Assembly (NCBI RefSeq): GCF_000192475.1
Contig: NZ_AEYW01000006.1
Coordinates: 558,001-622,000, forward strand
DNA from: Ruegeria conchae
Lineage (GTDB): Bacteria > Pseudomonadota > Alphaproteobacteria > Rhodobacterales > Rhodobacteraceae
Length of the DNA stretch: 64,000 bases
Reading direction: 5' to 3'
The notes beneath the pieces were generated by a model. That model did no database searches, was not told where the DNA came from, and was given only the letters and a program-made list of their open reading frames with translations. Of the stretch, positions 17,917 through 27,328 are shown piece after piece. A program made the translations under genes and the position numbers. The number at the start of each line of letters is the position of its first letter. Position 1 is the stretch's first letter.

Positions 17917-19385
17917 TCGTACTGCTCCCGGTATTTGCGTACGATGTAGAGGGCGAAGATATTCAGCCCCAGCGTGATGACGAACAGCGTGAGACCCAGT
18001 GCGAAGGCCACCAGCGTTTCAGGGCTTGCAAAGTCGGTATCGCCGGTCAGTTGGCTGACGATACGGGTGGTGATAGTCGTCATCGCCTCAAAGGGATTAC
18101 CCGAAAATTTCGCAATCGCACCGGCCGCCATAACCACGATCATGGTCTCGCCAATGGCCCGACTGGCAGCCAGCAGGATCGCACCGACGATCCCCGGCAG
18201 CGCTGCAGGCAGCACCACTTGACGCACGGTTTCGGATTTGGTTGCGCCTAGGCCAAGCGAGCCGTCGCGCATCGACTGAGGCACCGCGTTAATGATGTCA
18301 TCCGACAACGACGAGACGAACGGGATCAGCATGATGCCCATAACCAGACCTGCAGTCAGAACGGCGTTGGAACTTGCCATCCAGCCAAGCCCCAGTGCCC
18401 CGCCGTCCCCAAACAGGGACACCAGCGCCGGACCAACGGTCAACAAAGCAAACAAACCGTAAACGATGGTTGGGATGCCTGCGAGAATTTCAAGCAGCGG
18501 CTTGGCAATCGAACGGGTCGCTCCGGTCGCGTATTCCGACAGATATATCGCTGCAAAAAGGCCAATCGGCACCGCCACCAGCAGCGCGATAACTGAGATG
18601 TATAGCGTGCCCCAGAGCAGCGGCAGGATCGAGAGCTCACTACCTCCACGGAAGTTCGGGGCCCATGTGCTGCCAAAGAAGAAGTCTTTCCATGAATGCA
18701 GTTGGAAGAAATTCATCGTCTCGAACAGCATTGAAAGAACGATGCCTACGGTTGTCAGAATGGCGATAGAAGCGGCCAGAAGAAGCAGCGCCAGAATACC
18801 TTGCTCGACAACATTGCGGGCGCGGAATTCCCTGTGCGTGCGGATATACGCAAATGCGGCTCCCAATAGCGCAACGACCAGAACCATGATCTGCATTGCG
18901 GTTGAACCGGTCGACGTCATGCTACGGTATTTTTGAGCGGCCAACAGAATGGGCTTTGAGATGTCTTGGGTTAACACCTGACCTGCATCTTTCAGCGATT
19001 GTGTCAGTGCTTCGATATCTGCGTCGGCGTTGCGCGCCTGCACCTCAGACAGCAGTCCAGACGCAATCGCACCGTCTAACCCATAGGCGACGCGGCGAAC
19101 TTCGCTCATGACCAGACCACGATCAGAGCCTTCGGCGATCGCAGTGTCAGGGATCATACCTGACACCGTGTTGTTCACAATCAATGGCTGCACCAGAAGC
19201 CACAGGATCAGCAATCCCAGCGCGGGGACAAGCGCGGTCAGCGCGACATTGTACCCATAGTAGGATGGCAAGGAATGCAATGCGCGCGCATCACCCTCGG
19301 CACTTGCCAAGGCGCGGGACCGGCCCGCGAAGTACCCAAGCACCGCCAAAGCAAGCAGGGTGAGCAAAATCCAGGATAACGCCAT
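17913..19385 (-). CDS. pstC: Phosphate ABC transporter permease PstC with long N-terminal region
   Basis: The partner permease of PstA. At 490 residues it is well above the usual 300-320. It has two early membrane helices (about 2-20 and 47-68), a periplasmic stretch of about 90 residues, a helix near 163, and then the transport core with IYLSEYATGATRSIAKPLLEILAGIPTIVYGLFALL split by short loops, and GATKSETVRQVVLPAALPGI. It lies after the pstS terminator, so it depends on read-through. Confidence 0.92.
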   Translation of the reverse strand: MALSWILLTLLALAVLGYFAGRSRALASAEGDARALHSLPSYYGYNVALTALVPALGLLILWLLVQPLIVNNTVSGMIPDTAIAEGSDRGLVMSEVRRVAYGLDGAIASGLLSEVQARNADADIEALTQSLKDAGQVLTQDISKPILLAAQKYRSMTSTGSTAMQIMVLVVALLGAAFAYIRTHREFRARNVVEQGILALLLLAASIAILTTVGIVLSMLFETMNFFQLHSWKDFFFGSTWAPNFRGGSELSILPLLWGTLYISVIALLVAVPIGLFAAIYLSEYATGATRSIAKPLLEILAGIPTIVYGLFALLTVGPALVSLFGDGGALGLGWMASSNAVLTAGLVMGIMLIPFVSSLSDDIINAVPQSMRDGSLGLGATKSETVRQVVLPAALPGIVGAILLAASRAIGETMIVVMAAGAIAKFSGNPFEAMTTITTRIVSQLTGDTDFASPETLVAFALGLTLFVITLGLNIFALYIVRKYREQYE

Positions 19386-19417
19386 GTGAACTCCATGGGG
19401 ATGGCAGAGTTGGAGTC

Positions 19418-19453
19418 AAAAAGAACCGGGGCGTGTTTGCATCGCCCCGGTTC
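19418..19453 (-). terminator. Intrinsic terminator between pstS and pstC
   Basis: Read on the minus strand, GAACCGGGGCG pairs with CGCCCCGGTTC across a 9-nt loop and is followed by TTTTT. It sits 15 nt after the pstS stop and before pstC. Partial termination here would give more binding protein than permease from one Pho-controlled promoter. Confidence 0.85.
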
Positions 19454-19467
19454 ATAAGTTCTATGGT

Positions 19468-20523
19468 TTAAGAACCACCACCCAGAACGGTTTCATTGGC
19501 AACAGCTTCCTGAACCTTGATCAGTTCCGGGTCCGATACCAGACCGTATTCAGCCAGCGGGCCATCAGGGCCAGCAATCTCGTCCGCGACGAAGAATTCA
19601 GCAAATTCCTTCAGACCGGGGATCACACCGATATGCGCTTTCTTTACGTAAAAGAACAGCGGACGAGAGACCGGGTATTCACCGGTTGCAATCGATTCAG
19701 TCGAAGGAACCACGTCGGACATGGTGGCAACCTGCAGCTTGTCTGTGTTGTTCTCGTAGAACGCCAGACCAAAGACGCCGATGCCGTCTTTGTTGCTGTC
19801 GATGCGGGCCAGAGTTTCAGTGTAGTCGCCGTCGATGTCTACTGAAACGCCATCAGTACGCAGCGCGATACAAGCCTTTTCAGCGGCTTTTTTCTTGGCT
19901 TTGTCGCTATCACCTTCGGCAGCAGCCAGATAGGCGTCAAAATCGCCGGTGTGCTCACAGCCTGCCAGGATCACTTTGTCTTCGAACACTTCACGGGTGC
20001 CGTGTTTGGTACCAGGAACAAAGGCAGCAATCGGCTGAGCAGGGAAGTTCGGGTTCACCTGATCCCAAGTTTTGTAGGGGTTGTCGACCAGCTGGCCGTC
20101 AACAACAACTTGAGCGGAAAGGGCTTTGTACCAGTCATCCGGTGTGAACGCGAACGAGTTGCCGTTGATGTCGGATGCAAACACGATGCCGTCATAGCCG
20201 ATCTGAACTTCGATGATGTCGGTAACACCGGCGTCAGCACAGGCTTTGATCTCTTTTTCGCGGATCTTGCGCGATGCGTTGGCAACGTCGATGGTGTTTT
20301 CACCCACGCCCTCGCAGAAACGCTTGAGACCAGCAGAGGAGCCACCGGATTCAACAACAGGCGTCGGAAAATCAAAGTTCTCACCGAAGGCTTCAGCAAC
20401 AATCGAAGCGTAAGGCAGAACGGTTGACGAGCCAGCAACCTGAACCTGATCACGAGCGGCCGCAGTGGTCGCCGATACGGCAGCGATGGCCAGAGCCGAA
20501 GCCGACAGTTTTACAAAGGACAT
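19468..20523 (-). CDS. pstS: Periplasmic phosphate-binding protein PstS
   Basis: PstS captures phosphate in the periplasm for PstCAB. The 351-residue protein begins with a Sec signal peptide (cleavage likely after TTAAA near residue 23), followed by VQVAGSSTVLPYASIVAEAF, the phosphate-loop start, and SGGSSAGLKRFCEG. GTKHGTREVFEDKV gives the Arg/Asp contacts. It belongs to the longer marine/rhizobial PstS branch. It is the first gene after the Pho box and is followed by an intrinsic terminator. Confidence 0.95.
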   Translation of the reverse strand: MSFVKLSASALAIAAVSATTAAARDQVQVAGSSTVLPYASIVAEAFGENFDFPTPVVESGGSSAGLKRFCEGVGENTIDVANASRKIREKEIKACADAGVTDIIEVQIGYDGIVFASDINGNSFAFTPDDWYKALSAQVVVDGQLVDNPYKTWDQVNPNFPAQPIAAFVPGTKHGTREVFEDKVILAGCEHTGDFDAYLAAAEGDSDKAKKKAAEKACIALRTDGVSVDIDGDYTETLARIDSNKDGIGVFGLAFYENNTDKLQVATMSDVVPSTESIATGEYPVSRPLFFYVKKAHIGVIPGLKEFAEFFVADEIAGPDGPLAEYGLVSDPELIKVQEAVANETVLGGGS

Positions 20524-20605
20524 CTCAGTCTCCTTGAGAAATATACGTTCTGATCACCCCTATGATGATCTGGGCGAAGCACTATGACGCTCGCGTAAGT
20601 CTTTT

Positions 20606-20634
20606 GTGACAGGCATGTAACAGTTTCATGACAA
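20606..20634 (-). promoter_or_regulatory. Triple PhoB half-site (Pho box) upstream of pstS
   Basis: On the minus strand three 7-mers, TTGTCAT, CTGTTAC and CTGTCAC, are spaced exactly 11 bp apart (separated by 4 bp each). The last two form a Pho box close to the consensus CTGTCATANANCTGTCACA. The 29-bp run lies 83 nt before the pstS start and after the phoR stop, so pst transcription can be raised without raising phoR. Confidence 0.85.
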
Positions 20635-20704
20635 CTCACGAATTTCTCAGAAATTCTTAACTTGACGATGCGTCATGACTGGATGACCAACCGTCCGCGC
20701 AATT

Positions 20705-21736
20705 TCAACGCGGCAAGATCACCGTAAAAACGGCACCTTGTCCCAACTCGCTATCCACTTTCAGTCGTCCGCGATGGCGATTGACGATGTGTTTTACGAT
20801 CGCCAAACCCAGCCCCGTTCCGCCCAATTCGCGTGAGCGGTGGCTGTCTGCCCGATAGAATCGCTCGGTCAGCCTGGGAAGATGCTTCGCATCGATGCCG
20901 GGACCCTGATCTATGATCTTGATCCGCACGGCTGGCCCGCGCATTGCGGTATCTCGCTCGGACAGATTCACGATCACATCGACTCTGCCACCACTCCCGC
21001 CGTATTTGATCGCGTTTTCAACTAGGTTAGTGAAAACTTGACGTAACTGATCGCTGTCCCCAACCATCGTGATTGGCTCGTTCGGGGCATCCAGTGATAG
21101 CTCGACACCTGCATCATCTGCCAATGGCCGTAGCGTGTTCAACGTCGACTGAATTAACCCGGTCAGCTCCAATGGTTCCTTGGGCCTGACCCGCTCTTCA
21201 CTTTCGACCCGATTAAGCGAGAGCAGATCCCCCACCAGCCGGTTCATTCGATTGGCCTCATCCGCCATGATCTGCAGAAACCGATCACGTGCTGCTGTGT
21301 CATCACGGGCCGGGCCTTGCAGGGTTTCGATAAACCCCATCAGCGCCGTCAGAGGTGTCCGCAGTTCGTGGCTGACATTGGCTACAAAATCGCGGCGCAT
21401 CTGGCCGGCCTGTTCCAGATGCGTGACATCCTGAAACACAACCAGTACGGCATCGGTCCCATTGACGGGCCTGCACTGCACTTCAAAAGTGGTATCCTGC
21501 GCACCGTCATTTGACAGATGTCGCGCCCGACCCGGTTCTTTCGACCGGAGGCTCTGCTCAACCGCATCTATGATCTGCGGTTGCCGCAGGATCGTTGCAA
21601 AGTGCCGGCCTTCAATGGCTTGGCCCAGCAGAGACAAGGCCTCATTGTTCGCAGCAACGATCCTCTCGGTTTGCCCGACCAGAAGCGCCGGTGCGGGAAT
21701 GGCAGAGACAAGATCAGCGAGCAAAGTGTCAGTCAT
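20705..21736 (-). CDS. phoR: Phosphate-regulon sensor kinase PhoR, soluble form
   Basis: The histidine kinase that phosphorylates PhoB. The 343-residue protein has a PAS domain (about 5-105), HisKA with FVANVSHELRTPLTALMGF (His near 124), and the HATPase boxes NLVENAIKYGG, DQGPGI and GGTGLGLAIVKHIV. Unlike E. coli PhoR it has no membrane helix at all; the N terminus goes straight into the PAS domain. It must therefore sense the Pst/PhoU state from the cytoplasm. It is upstream of pstS, separated by the Pho box. Confidence 0.92.
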   Translation of the reverse strand: MTDTLLADLVSAIPAPALLVGQTERIVAANNEALSLLGQAIEGRHFATILRQPQIIDAVEQSLRSKEPGRARHLSNDGAQDTTFEVQCRPVNGTDAVLVVFQDVTHLEQAGQMRRDFVANVSHELRTPLTALMGFIETLQGPARDDTAARDRFLQIMADEANRMNRLVGDLLSLNRVESEERVRPKEPLELTGLIQSTLNTLRPLADDAGVELSLDAPNEPITMVGDSDQLRQVFTNLVENAIKYGGSGGRVDVIVNLSERDTAMRGPAVRIKIIDQGPGIDAKHLPRLTERFYRADSHRSRELGGTGLGLAIVKHIVNRHRGRLKVDSELGQGAVFTVILPR

Positions 21737-21742
21737 GCAAAC

Positions 21743-22264
21743 TCAGACCGGTCGCAGAGAATCGCGAAAATTACGCATGTTTTCCTGATAATGCAGCGCA
21801 CTCAAAGTCAGCTTTTGCGCAGCTGCATCATCAATCTGTCGCACGATCTTACCGGGTGATCCCATGACAAGTGAGTTATCGGGGATTTCCTTACCTTCCG
21901 TAACAAGCGCCCCTGCCCCGATCAGACAGTTTTTGCCGATCTTAGCGCCGTTCAATATGATGGCACCCATACCGATCAGAGAATTGTCTCCGATTGTGCA
22001 GCCGTGCAGCATGACCTTGTGACCAATGGTGCAATTCTGACCTATCGTCAGCGGATATCCGGCATCGATATGCATCACGCAGTTTTCCTGCACGTTGCTG
22101 CCTGCCCCCACTCGTATTTCCTCGTGATCCGCGCGGATGGTGCAGCCGAACCACACCGAAGACCCCTGTTCCAATACTACCTTGCCAATCAGGTTGGCAT
22201 CAGGTGCAACCCAAGTGTCTTCGTGTATCTTTGGTGTGTGTTTACCCAAAGCGTAAATCGTCAT
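21743..22264 (-). CDS. Gamma-class carbonic anhydrase-like hexapeptide protein
   Basis: A 173-residue left-handed beta-helix protein of the gamma-CA/PaaY/YrdA family. Hexapeptide repeats run through [58 protein letters not shown] and [19 protein letters not shown]. His residues in HIDAG and [10 protein letters not shown] are the three metal ligands. It may be a trimeric zinc enzyme, though many relatives lack measurable anhydrase activity. Its ATG overlaps the gmk stop, so it is co-transcribed with gmk and perhaps yicC. Confidence 0.88.
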   Translation of the reverse strand: MTIYALGKHTPKIHEDTWVAPDANLIGKVVLEQGSSVWFGCTIRADHEEIRVGAGSNVQENCVMHIDAGYPLTIGQNCTIGHKVMLHGCTIGDNSLIGMGAIILNGAKIGKNCLIGAGALVTEGKEIPDNSLVMGSPGKIVRQIDDAAAQKLTLSALHYQENMRNFRDSLRPV

Positions 22265-22902
22265 GATAGACCATCGAATTCGGTTTGCAGGGCGCGGATG
22301 TGGTTTTGCAGGCTGGGCTGCTGAATTCGGCGCATCCGCTCGGCACTGACAATGGTTTTCAGTTTTTCCTCGGTTGCACCCAGATCATCGTTGATCAAGA
22401 CGTAATCGTAGTACCCCCAATGACTGATCTCATCCCAACTTTTTAGCATGCGTTTGGCGATCACATCATCGCTGTCCTGACCGCGCCCTTCCAGTCTGCG
22501 CCGAAGCTCACGGATCGAAGGAGGAAGGATGAAAATTGACAATGCGTGTTTGCCAAGATCAGAATTGCGGATCTGCACCTCACCTTGCCAATCAACATCA
22601 AACAGCACATCACGCCCTTGCGTGATGGATTCACGCACCGGCCCCGCAGGTGAACCATAGAAGTTACCAAAAACATGAGCGTGTTCCAGCATCTGGCCAT
22701 CTGCGACCTGTTGCTTGAACTCATCTTCCGATAGGAAATAATACTCTCGCCCATGTTCCTCACCTGGGCGCGGCGCGCGGGTAGTGGCTGAGATTGAAAA
22801 CTCAAGGCCGACATCCCACTGCATCAGGCGACGGGCCAGAGTAGATTTGCCTGCGCCCGAAGGCGACGACAGAATGATTAGTAGACCGCGGCGATCCGCC
22901 AT
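22261..22902 (-). CDS. gmk: Guanylate kinase
   Basis: Gmk converts GMP to GDP with ATP. The P-loop [10 protein letters not shown] is at residues 12-21, the GMP-binding stretch [20 protein letters not shown] is near 39-58, and the lid region is [18 protein letters not shown]. Length 213 is typical. It lies between yicC and the gamma-CA gene, the yicC-gmk order being conserved across Proteobacteria. Confidence 0.96.
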   Translation of the reverse strand: MADRRGLLIILSSPSGAGKSTLARRLMQWDVGLEFSISATTRAPRPGEEHGREYYFLSEDEFKQQVADGQMLEHAHVFGNFYGSPAGPVRESITQGRDVLFDVDWQGEVQIRNSDLGKHALSIFILPPSIRELRRRLEGRGQDSDDVIAKRMLKSWDEISHWGYYDYVLINDDLGATEEKLKTIVSAERMRRIQQPSLQNHIRALQTEFDGLS

Positions 22903-22917
22903 GTGATGTTTCCGTCC

Positions 22918-23808
22918 TTATTCCACGTTCTGTACTTGCTCGCGCATCTGATCGATCACGGCCTTCAGCTCTAAACCGACTGCTGTCAGTTCGGCATTTT
23001 GCGATTTCGAGCAAAGCGTATTCGCTTCACGATTGAACTCCTGCATCAGGAAGTCCAGCTTGCGCCCGACCGGTCCGTCTTGCGACAACAGCGCGCGTGC
23101 CGCTGCGACATGCGCGATTAACCTGTCGATCTCTTCGGTAATGTCTGCCTTCACCGCAATAAGCGCAAGCTCCTGCGCTACTCGTTCAGGATCGGCACCT
23201 TGGGCGTTGTCGAGAACACGCGCGAGATTGTCTCGCAATGCCTGTTCCATTTCCAGCCGACGACCTTCGGCCAATTTGACAGCCTGATTTGTCAATTCAG
23301 CGATCTGATCTAATTGCCCGCCAAGAATGCCTGCCAGCGCTTTTCCTTCAGCACTTCGCATTTCAATAAATTCCAAAAGCAGCCCGCCAAACTCCGCTTT
23401 CAGCTTCTCAACAAGTGGCTCCGGATCATCAGTGTCACCGCCTACTTCCATCATCCCCTTCAGAGAAAGCAGATCGCTGGCCTTCGACGGCGCCAATAGC
23501 ACGCCGCGCGTGCCAGCCATGGCCTCGGTCTGAGCCAGCGCCTCCAGTGAAGCCTTCATCGCAGAAGTGTTCAGTTGGATTTCTGCAGCGGCTTCCTCAC
23601 GACTCAGCCGCAGGGACAGCGTGACATTGCCGCGATTGACTTGCTTTGACAGGTCGCTTCTCAGCGCCGCCTCTAGCCCTGTCAGCCAATCTGGCAATCG
23701 CAGACGCAGGTCCAACCCCTTACCATTGACGCTGCGCAACTCCCAAGTCCAGCTATGGGGGCTGAACGCGCCCTTACCCGAGGCGAACCCGGTCATGGAT
23801 TTGATCAT
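22918..23808 (-). CDS. yicC: YicC-family endoribonuclease
   Basis: YicC proteins are RNA endonucleases linked to stationary phase and small-RNA turnover in E. coli. The 296-residue protein starts MIKSMTGFASGKG, the family signature, and ends with the DUF1732 segment GRKLDFLMQEFNREANTLCSKSQ. The ATG at 23808 with GGAAAGGG upstream is chosen over an in-frame codon at 23841. It is 15 nt before gmk. Confidence 0.92.
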   Translation of the reverse strand: MIKSMTGFASGKGAFSPHSWTWELRSVNGKGLDLRLRLPDWLTGLEAALRSDLSKQVNRGNVTLSLRLSREEAAAEIQLNTSAMKASLEALAQTEAMAGTRGVLLAPSKASDLLSLKGMMEVGGDTDDPEPLVEKLKAEFGGLLLEFIEMRSAEGKALAGILGGQLDQIAELTNQAVKLAEGRRLEMEQALRDNLARVLDNAQGADPERVAQELALIAVKADITEEIDRLIAHVAAARALLSQDGPVGRKLDFLMQEFNREANTLCSKSQNAELTAVGLELKAVIDQMREQVQNVE

Positions 23809-23901
23809 GACTGCCCTTTCCGTCAAATTCACTGGTCGCACCTAATGCCATTGACCAGCAGGGGGCAAGTCCTTGCTCAAATCCGGATCAATTCCGAGAG
23901 G

Positions 23902-23916
23902 TTAACCATTCGTTAA
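23902..23916. promoter_or_regulatory. Full CtrA-type binding site
   Basis: TTAA-CCATTCG-TTAA matches the CtrA consensus TTAA-N7-TTAA exactly. It stands between the divergent yicC and PAS-protein genes, 125 bp before the latter. CtrA's phosphorelay protein ChpT is encoded at the start of the window. Control of the PAS gene, yicC, or both is inference. Confidence 0.6.
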
Positions 23917-24040
23917 AGAATTGCTCCAAAATTGTATTAACCCATGTCAATCTTGCAGCGGAAAAGGCTGGTGGGTCGCAGCATTGCCCATTAGGTGGCA
24001 TTTTAGAAAAATCGTGATCGATTGACGTTGGGGTGATGAA

Positions 24041-24712
24041 ATGAGGAGGTTTTTCAGTACTAAATCCGGTTCTGAATTTGGAAAGATCATCGCGATGGAC
24101 CGATTTGACAGTGGACGCAGCCTGTCCCCTATTCGTCAGGCCGAAGCCTATTGGACAGCATTGCTGACAGCAGATGGCGTTCCAATGCGGTCACAAATCG
24201 ATCCGCGCGGGCTTGAGAATATTCTGGAATACACCTTCATTCTTGAACGCATCGCACCCGGTCTTGCCCGATTTCGTCTGGCCGGGAGCCATCTGAACAA
24301 ACTGGCCGGAATGGAAGTTCGCGGGATGCCGCTCACCTCGTTCTTCGAGCCCGAAGCCCGAGATGACACCAAGCAGCTTCTAGATCAGGTGTTCTCTGCA
24401 CCTGCAATTGCCGAACTTGGGCTCGTTTCAAAGGGGAAGTTAGGTCAGGTTAGCTTACAAGCGAGCATGATCTTGCTACCACTCAAGAGCGATCTGGGAG
24501 ATATCAGCAGAGTCCTGGGTGTCATGGTCAGTGATGGGATGATCGGTCTCACGCCGCGCCGGTTCACAATATCCGATCACCGAGTAAACAAGGTTTCCGA
24601 TCTACAGACCCCGCCAAAACACGCGCCGAACATTGCAGAAGGATTTGCCGAAAGTCCGAGCGGGTTCAAAGGCGCACCGCACCTAAAGCTGGTTTCGTCG
24701 CGGGATGAATAA
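24041..24712 (+). CDS. PAS-domain protein of the PAS_5 type
   Basis: A 223-residue protein with a single PAS_5-like domain (about 30-165; RQAEAYWTALLTADGVPMRSQIDPRGLENILEYTFILERIAPGLARFRLAG split over the fold's first strands). No kinase, cyclase or DNA-binding output domain is present, and the C-terminal 50 residues look disordered. Such stand-alone proteins are frequent in Roseobacters and of unknown role. An alternative start is the Met at 24095, which opens MDRFDSGRS and has GGAAAG upstream. A CtrA site lies upstream, so a cell-cycle or motility link is possible. Confidence 0.7.
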   Translation: MRRFFSTKSGSEFGKIIAMDRFDSGRSLSPIRQAEAYWTALLTADGVPMRSQIDPRGLENILEYTFILERIAPGLARFRLAGSHLNKLAGMEVRGMPLTSFFEPEARDDTKQLLDQVFSAPAIAELGLVSKGKLGQVSLQASMILLPLKSDLGDISRVLGVMVSDGMIGLTPRRFTISDHRVNKVSDLQTPPKHAPNIAEGFAESPSGFKGAPHLKLVSSRDE

Positions 24713-24714
24713 AA

Positions 24715-24743
24715 AAAACGGCGGGCAACTTGCCCGCCGTTTT
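24715..24743. terminator. Bidirectional terminator between PAS gene and DAHP synthase
   Basis: AAAACGGCGGGCA and TGCCCGCCGTTTT form a 13-bp perfect stem with a 3-nt loop, flanked by A-run and T-run, so it serves both convergent genes. Confidence 0.9.
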
Positions 24744-24764
24744 CGTCTTTGAACCACTGCTACT

Positions 24765-26135
24765 TTAGCTCGCGGCGCGCTTGCCCCGATCCCGACGCAG
24801 ATTGGTCAGTTCTTCCGCAACAAGGAAGGCCAGTTCTAGCGACTGCGACGCATTCAGGCGCGGGTCGCACGCTGTGTGATAGCGATCGGAAAGATCCTCT
24901 TCGGTCACCGCGCGGACACCGCCGGTGCATTCGGTGACGTCCAGACCGGTCATCTCGAAATGCACCCCACCCGGAACAGTGCCCTCGGCCTGATGCACTC
25001 CAAAGAAGTCGCGTACTTCGCGCAGCACGGAATCGAACGGTCGTGTCTTGTACCCGGTCGCAGATTTGATCGTGTTGCCATGCATCGGGTCACAAACCCA
25101 AGTGACCTTGGCACCTTCTTCTTTTACAGCCTGGACCAAACGCGGCAGATGCTCACCCGCTTTGCCTGCGCCAAAACGCGCGATCAAAGTCAGACGACCC
25201 TCTTCGTTTTCCGGGTTCAGTTTTGACATCAGAACCTTGAGGTCTTCGGCGCTGGTTGTCGGACCGCATTTCAGACCGATCGGGTTCAGGACACCGCGGC
25301 AGAATTCGACATGCGCACCGTCGGGCTGGCGGGTACGATCGCCGATCCAGATCATGTGGCCCGAGCCAGCCAACCAATTGCCCGAGGTCGAATCCAGACG
25401 GGTCAGCGCCTCTTCGTACTCAAGCAGCAGGCCTTCATGGCTCGTGTAGAACTCTACCGACGAAAACTCATGCGTCGTATCCGCAGTGATGCCCGCCGCC
25501 CCCATGAAATCAATCGAATCCTGAATGCGGTCGGCGATCTCAGAGTATTTCTGAACGTCTTGCCCATCGGCAAAGCCCAGTGTCCAAGAGTGGACATGGC
25601 TCATATCCGCGAAACCACCGGTCGAAAACGCGCGCAACAGGTTTAGCGTGGCGGCCGCCTGAGTGTAGGCCTGCAGCATCTTGCTCGGATCAGGAATTCG
25701 GGCCTCGGGCGTAAAGTCCAGTTCGTTGATGATATCACCACGGTAGCTGGGCAGTTCCACACCATCCACAATTTCCGTTGGCGCACTGCGTGGCTTGGCG
25801 AATTGACCCGCCATGCGGCCAACTTTGACCACAGGCACCTTGGCGCCATAGGTTAGAACCATCGCCATTTGCAGCATCACCTTGAACGTGTCACGGATAG
25901 CGTCCGCACTGAACTGTTCAAAGCTTTCAGCACAATCACCGCCTTGCAGCAGGAATGCCTCACCCCGGCCTGCAGCACCCAAATGCTGCTTGAGCCGCCG
26001 CGCTTCGCCGGCAAAAACCAGAGGGGGATACTTCGAAAGCTGCGCCTCGACTTTTCCCAACGCAGCCGCGTCGGTATAGTCGGGCATCTGAACTCGGGGC
26101 TTGTTGCGCCAGTTCGTTTTTTGCCACTCGGTCAT
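24765..26135 (-). CDS. aroG: Class II 3-deoxy-7-phosphoheptulonate (DAHP) synthase
   Basis: Joins phosphoenolpyruvate and erythrose 4-phosphate in the first shikimate-pathway step. The 456-residue length and motifs are of the plant-like class [15 protein letters not shown] near residue 60-72, [25 protein letters not shown], and [10 protein letters not shown] with the metal ligands. Unrelated in sequence to E. coli AroG/F/H. GGAG lies 9 nt before the ATG. It is divergent from a GlxA-type regulator. aroQ of the same pathway is at 5445-5900. Confidence 0.93.
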   Translation of the reverse strand: MTEWQKTNWRNKPRVQMPDYTDAAALGKVEAQLSKYPPLVFAGEARRLKQHLGAAGRGEAFLLQGGDCAESFEQFSADAIRDTFKVMLQMAMVLTYGAKVPVVKVGRMAGQFAKPRSAPTEIVDGVELPSYRGDIINELDFTPEARIPDPSKMLQAYTQAAATLNLLRAFSTGGFADMSHVHSWTLGFADGQDVQKYSEIADRIQDSIDFMGAAGITADTTHEFSSVEFYTSHEGLLLEYEEALTRLDSTSGNWLAGSGHMIWIGDRTRQPDGAHVEFCRGVLNPIGLKCGPTTSAEDLKVLMSKLNPENEEGRLTLIARFGAGKAGEHLPRLVQAVKEEGAKVTWVCDPMHGNTIKSATGYKTRPFDSVLREVRDFFGVHQAEGTVPGGVHFEMTGLDVTECTGGVRAVTEEDLSDRYHTACDPRLNASQSLELAFLVAEELTNLRRDRGKRAAS

Positions 26136-26304
26136 AGCTTGGATCTCCGCTGAGGTAATTCAGATCGTCTCTATACAAAAAGCATTGAAGAGAGGCCATA
26201 TGCGATTTGCACCTCTTGACGGCGCAAACAAGCTTTGAGCATGTTGACGGGCATATCTGCCGTCGCCAAGAAGCTGACGTGTACCGAATCAAGGACAGTT
26301 CGCC

Positions 26305-27309
26305 ATGCAAGAGCAACGCCAAGTTGTCACCGTGGAAAATGACGCGGGCAAACCACTTAATTTTGTGTTTGTCCTTTTGGACAAGTTTTCACTGCTGTCC
26401 TTTGCTTCGGCCCTCGACAGTCTGCGCATTGCCAATCGTATGGCAAATCGCGATTTGTATACTTGGACGCTGGCGGGTGAAGGCGGAGAGCTGGTGCATT
26501 GTTCAGCCGGAACCACCTTCAAATTGGATGCAGACCTCGAAGAATTGCAGCGCGATGAAGTGATCCTGATCTGCGGTGGGGTCGACGTTCAGGCGGCCAC
26601 CACAAAACGTGTGTTGAACTGGCTGCGCCGCGAAGCCCGCAAGGGGCTGAAGATCGGTGGTCTCTGCACTGCTGCTTATACGCTTGCGAAAGCGGGATTG
26701 CTGGAAGGTAAACGCGCCACAATCCACTGGGAAAACTCTGATAGCTTTGCCGAGGAATTCGATACGGTCGAACTGACCAAATCCGTATTTCTGGTGGACG
26801 GAAATCGAATGACCACAGCAGGTGGAACATCGTCGATTGATCTGATGCTTAAACTGATTGCCGATGACTATGGTGAAGATCTGGCAAATGCAGTCGCGGA
26901 TCAGATGATATATTCATCGATCCGCACGGATCAGGACACTCAGCGCCTTTCGACGCCGACACGGATTGGCGTTCGCCACCCCAAGCTCAGCCAAGTCATC
27001 CTGATGATGGAAAAGAACATAGAAGAGCCGATCTCGCCATCGATTCTGGCCAAGGACGTGGGCATGTCCACGCGTCAGCTTGAACGCCTGTTCCGCCGCT
27101 ATCTTAGCCGTTCCCCCAAGCGCTACTACATGGAACTGCGCCTGCACAAAGCGCGCAACTTGCTGATGCAGACAGATATGAGTGTCATCAACGTGGCGCT
27201 GGCCTGTGGCTTTGCCAGCCCATCGCATTTCTCAAAATGCTACCGGGCACACTATAATACGACGCCTTATCGTGAACGTGGTGCGCAGAGCGGGCGATTG
27301 TCTGTTTGA
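26305..27309 (+). CDS. GlxA-family AraC-type regulator
   Basis: A 334-residue regulator with an N-terminal DJ-1/PfpI-like domain (about 18-190; the position of the nucleophile reads GGLCTAAYTLAKAGLL) and a C-terminal double helix-turn-helix AraC domain (about 225-325; SPSILAKDVGMSTRQLERLFRRYL, then VALACGFASPSHFSKCYRAHY). Members control choline, carnitine, glycine-betaine or arginine use in Proteobacteria, but the target here cannot be assigned because neither neighbour is such an operon. Confidence 0.85.
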   Translation: MQEQRQVVTVENDAGKPLNFVFVLLDKFSLLSFASALDSLRIANRMANRDLYTWTLAGEGGELVHCSAGTTFKLDADLEELQRDEVILICGGVDVQAATTKRVLNWLRREARKGLKIGGLCTAAYTLAKAGLLEGKRATIHWENSDSFAEEFDTVELTKSVFLVDGNRMTTAGGTSSIDLMLKLIADDYGEDLANAVADQMIYSSIRTDQDTQRLSTPTRIGVRHPKLSQVILMMEKNIEEPISPSILAKDVGMSTRQLERLFRRYLSRSPKRYYMELRLHKARNLLMQTDMSVINVALACGFASPSHFSKCYRAHYNTTPYRERGAQSGRLSV

Positions 27310-27328
27310 TCCAAGGACGCTGCCAGAC

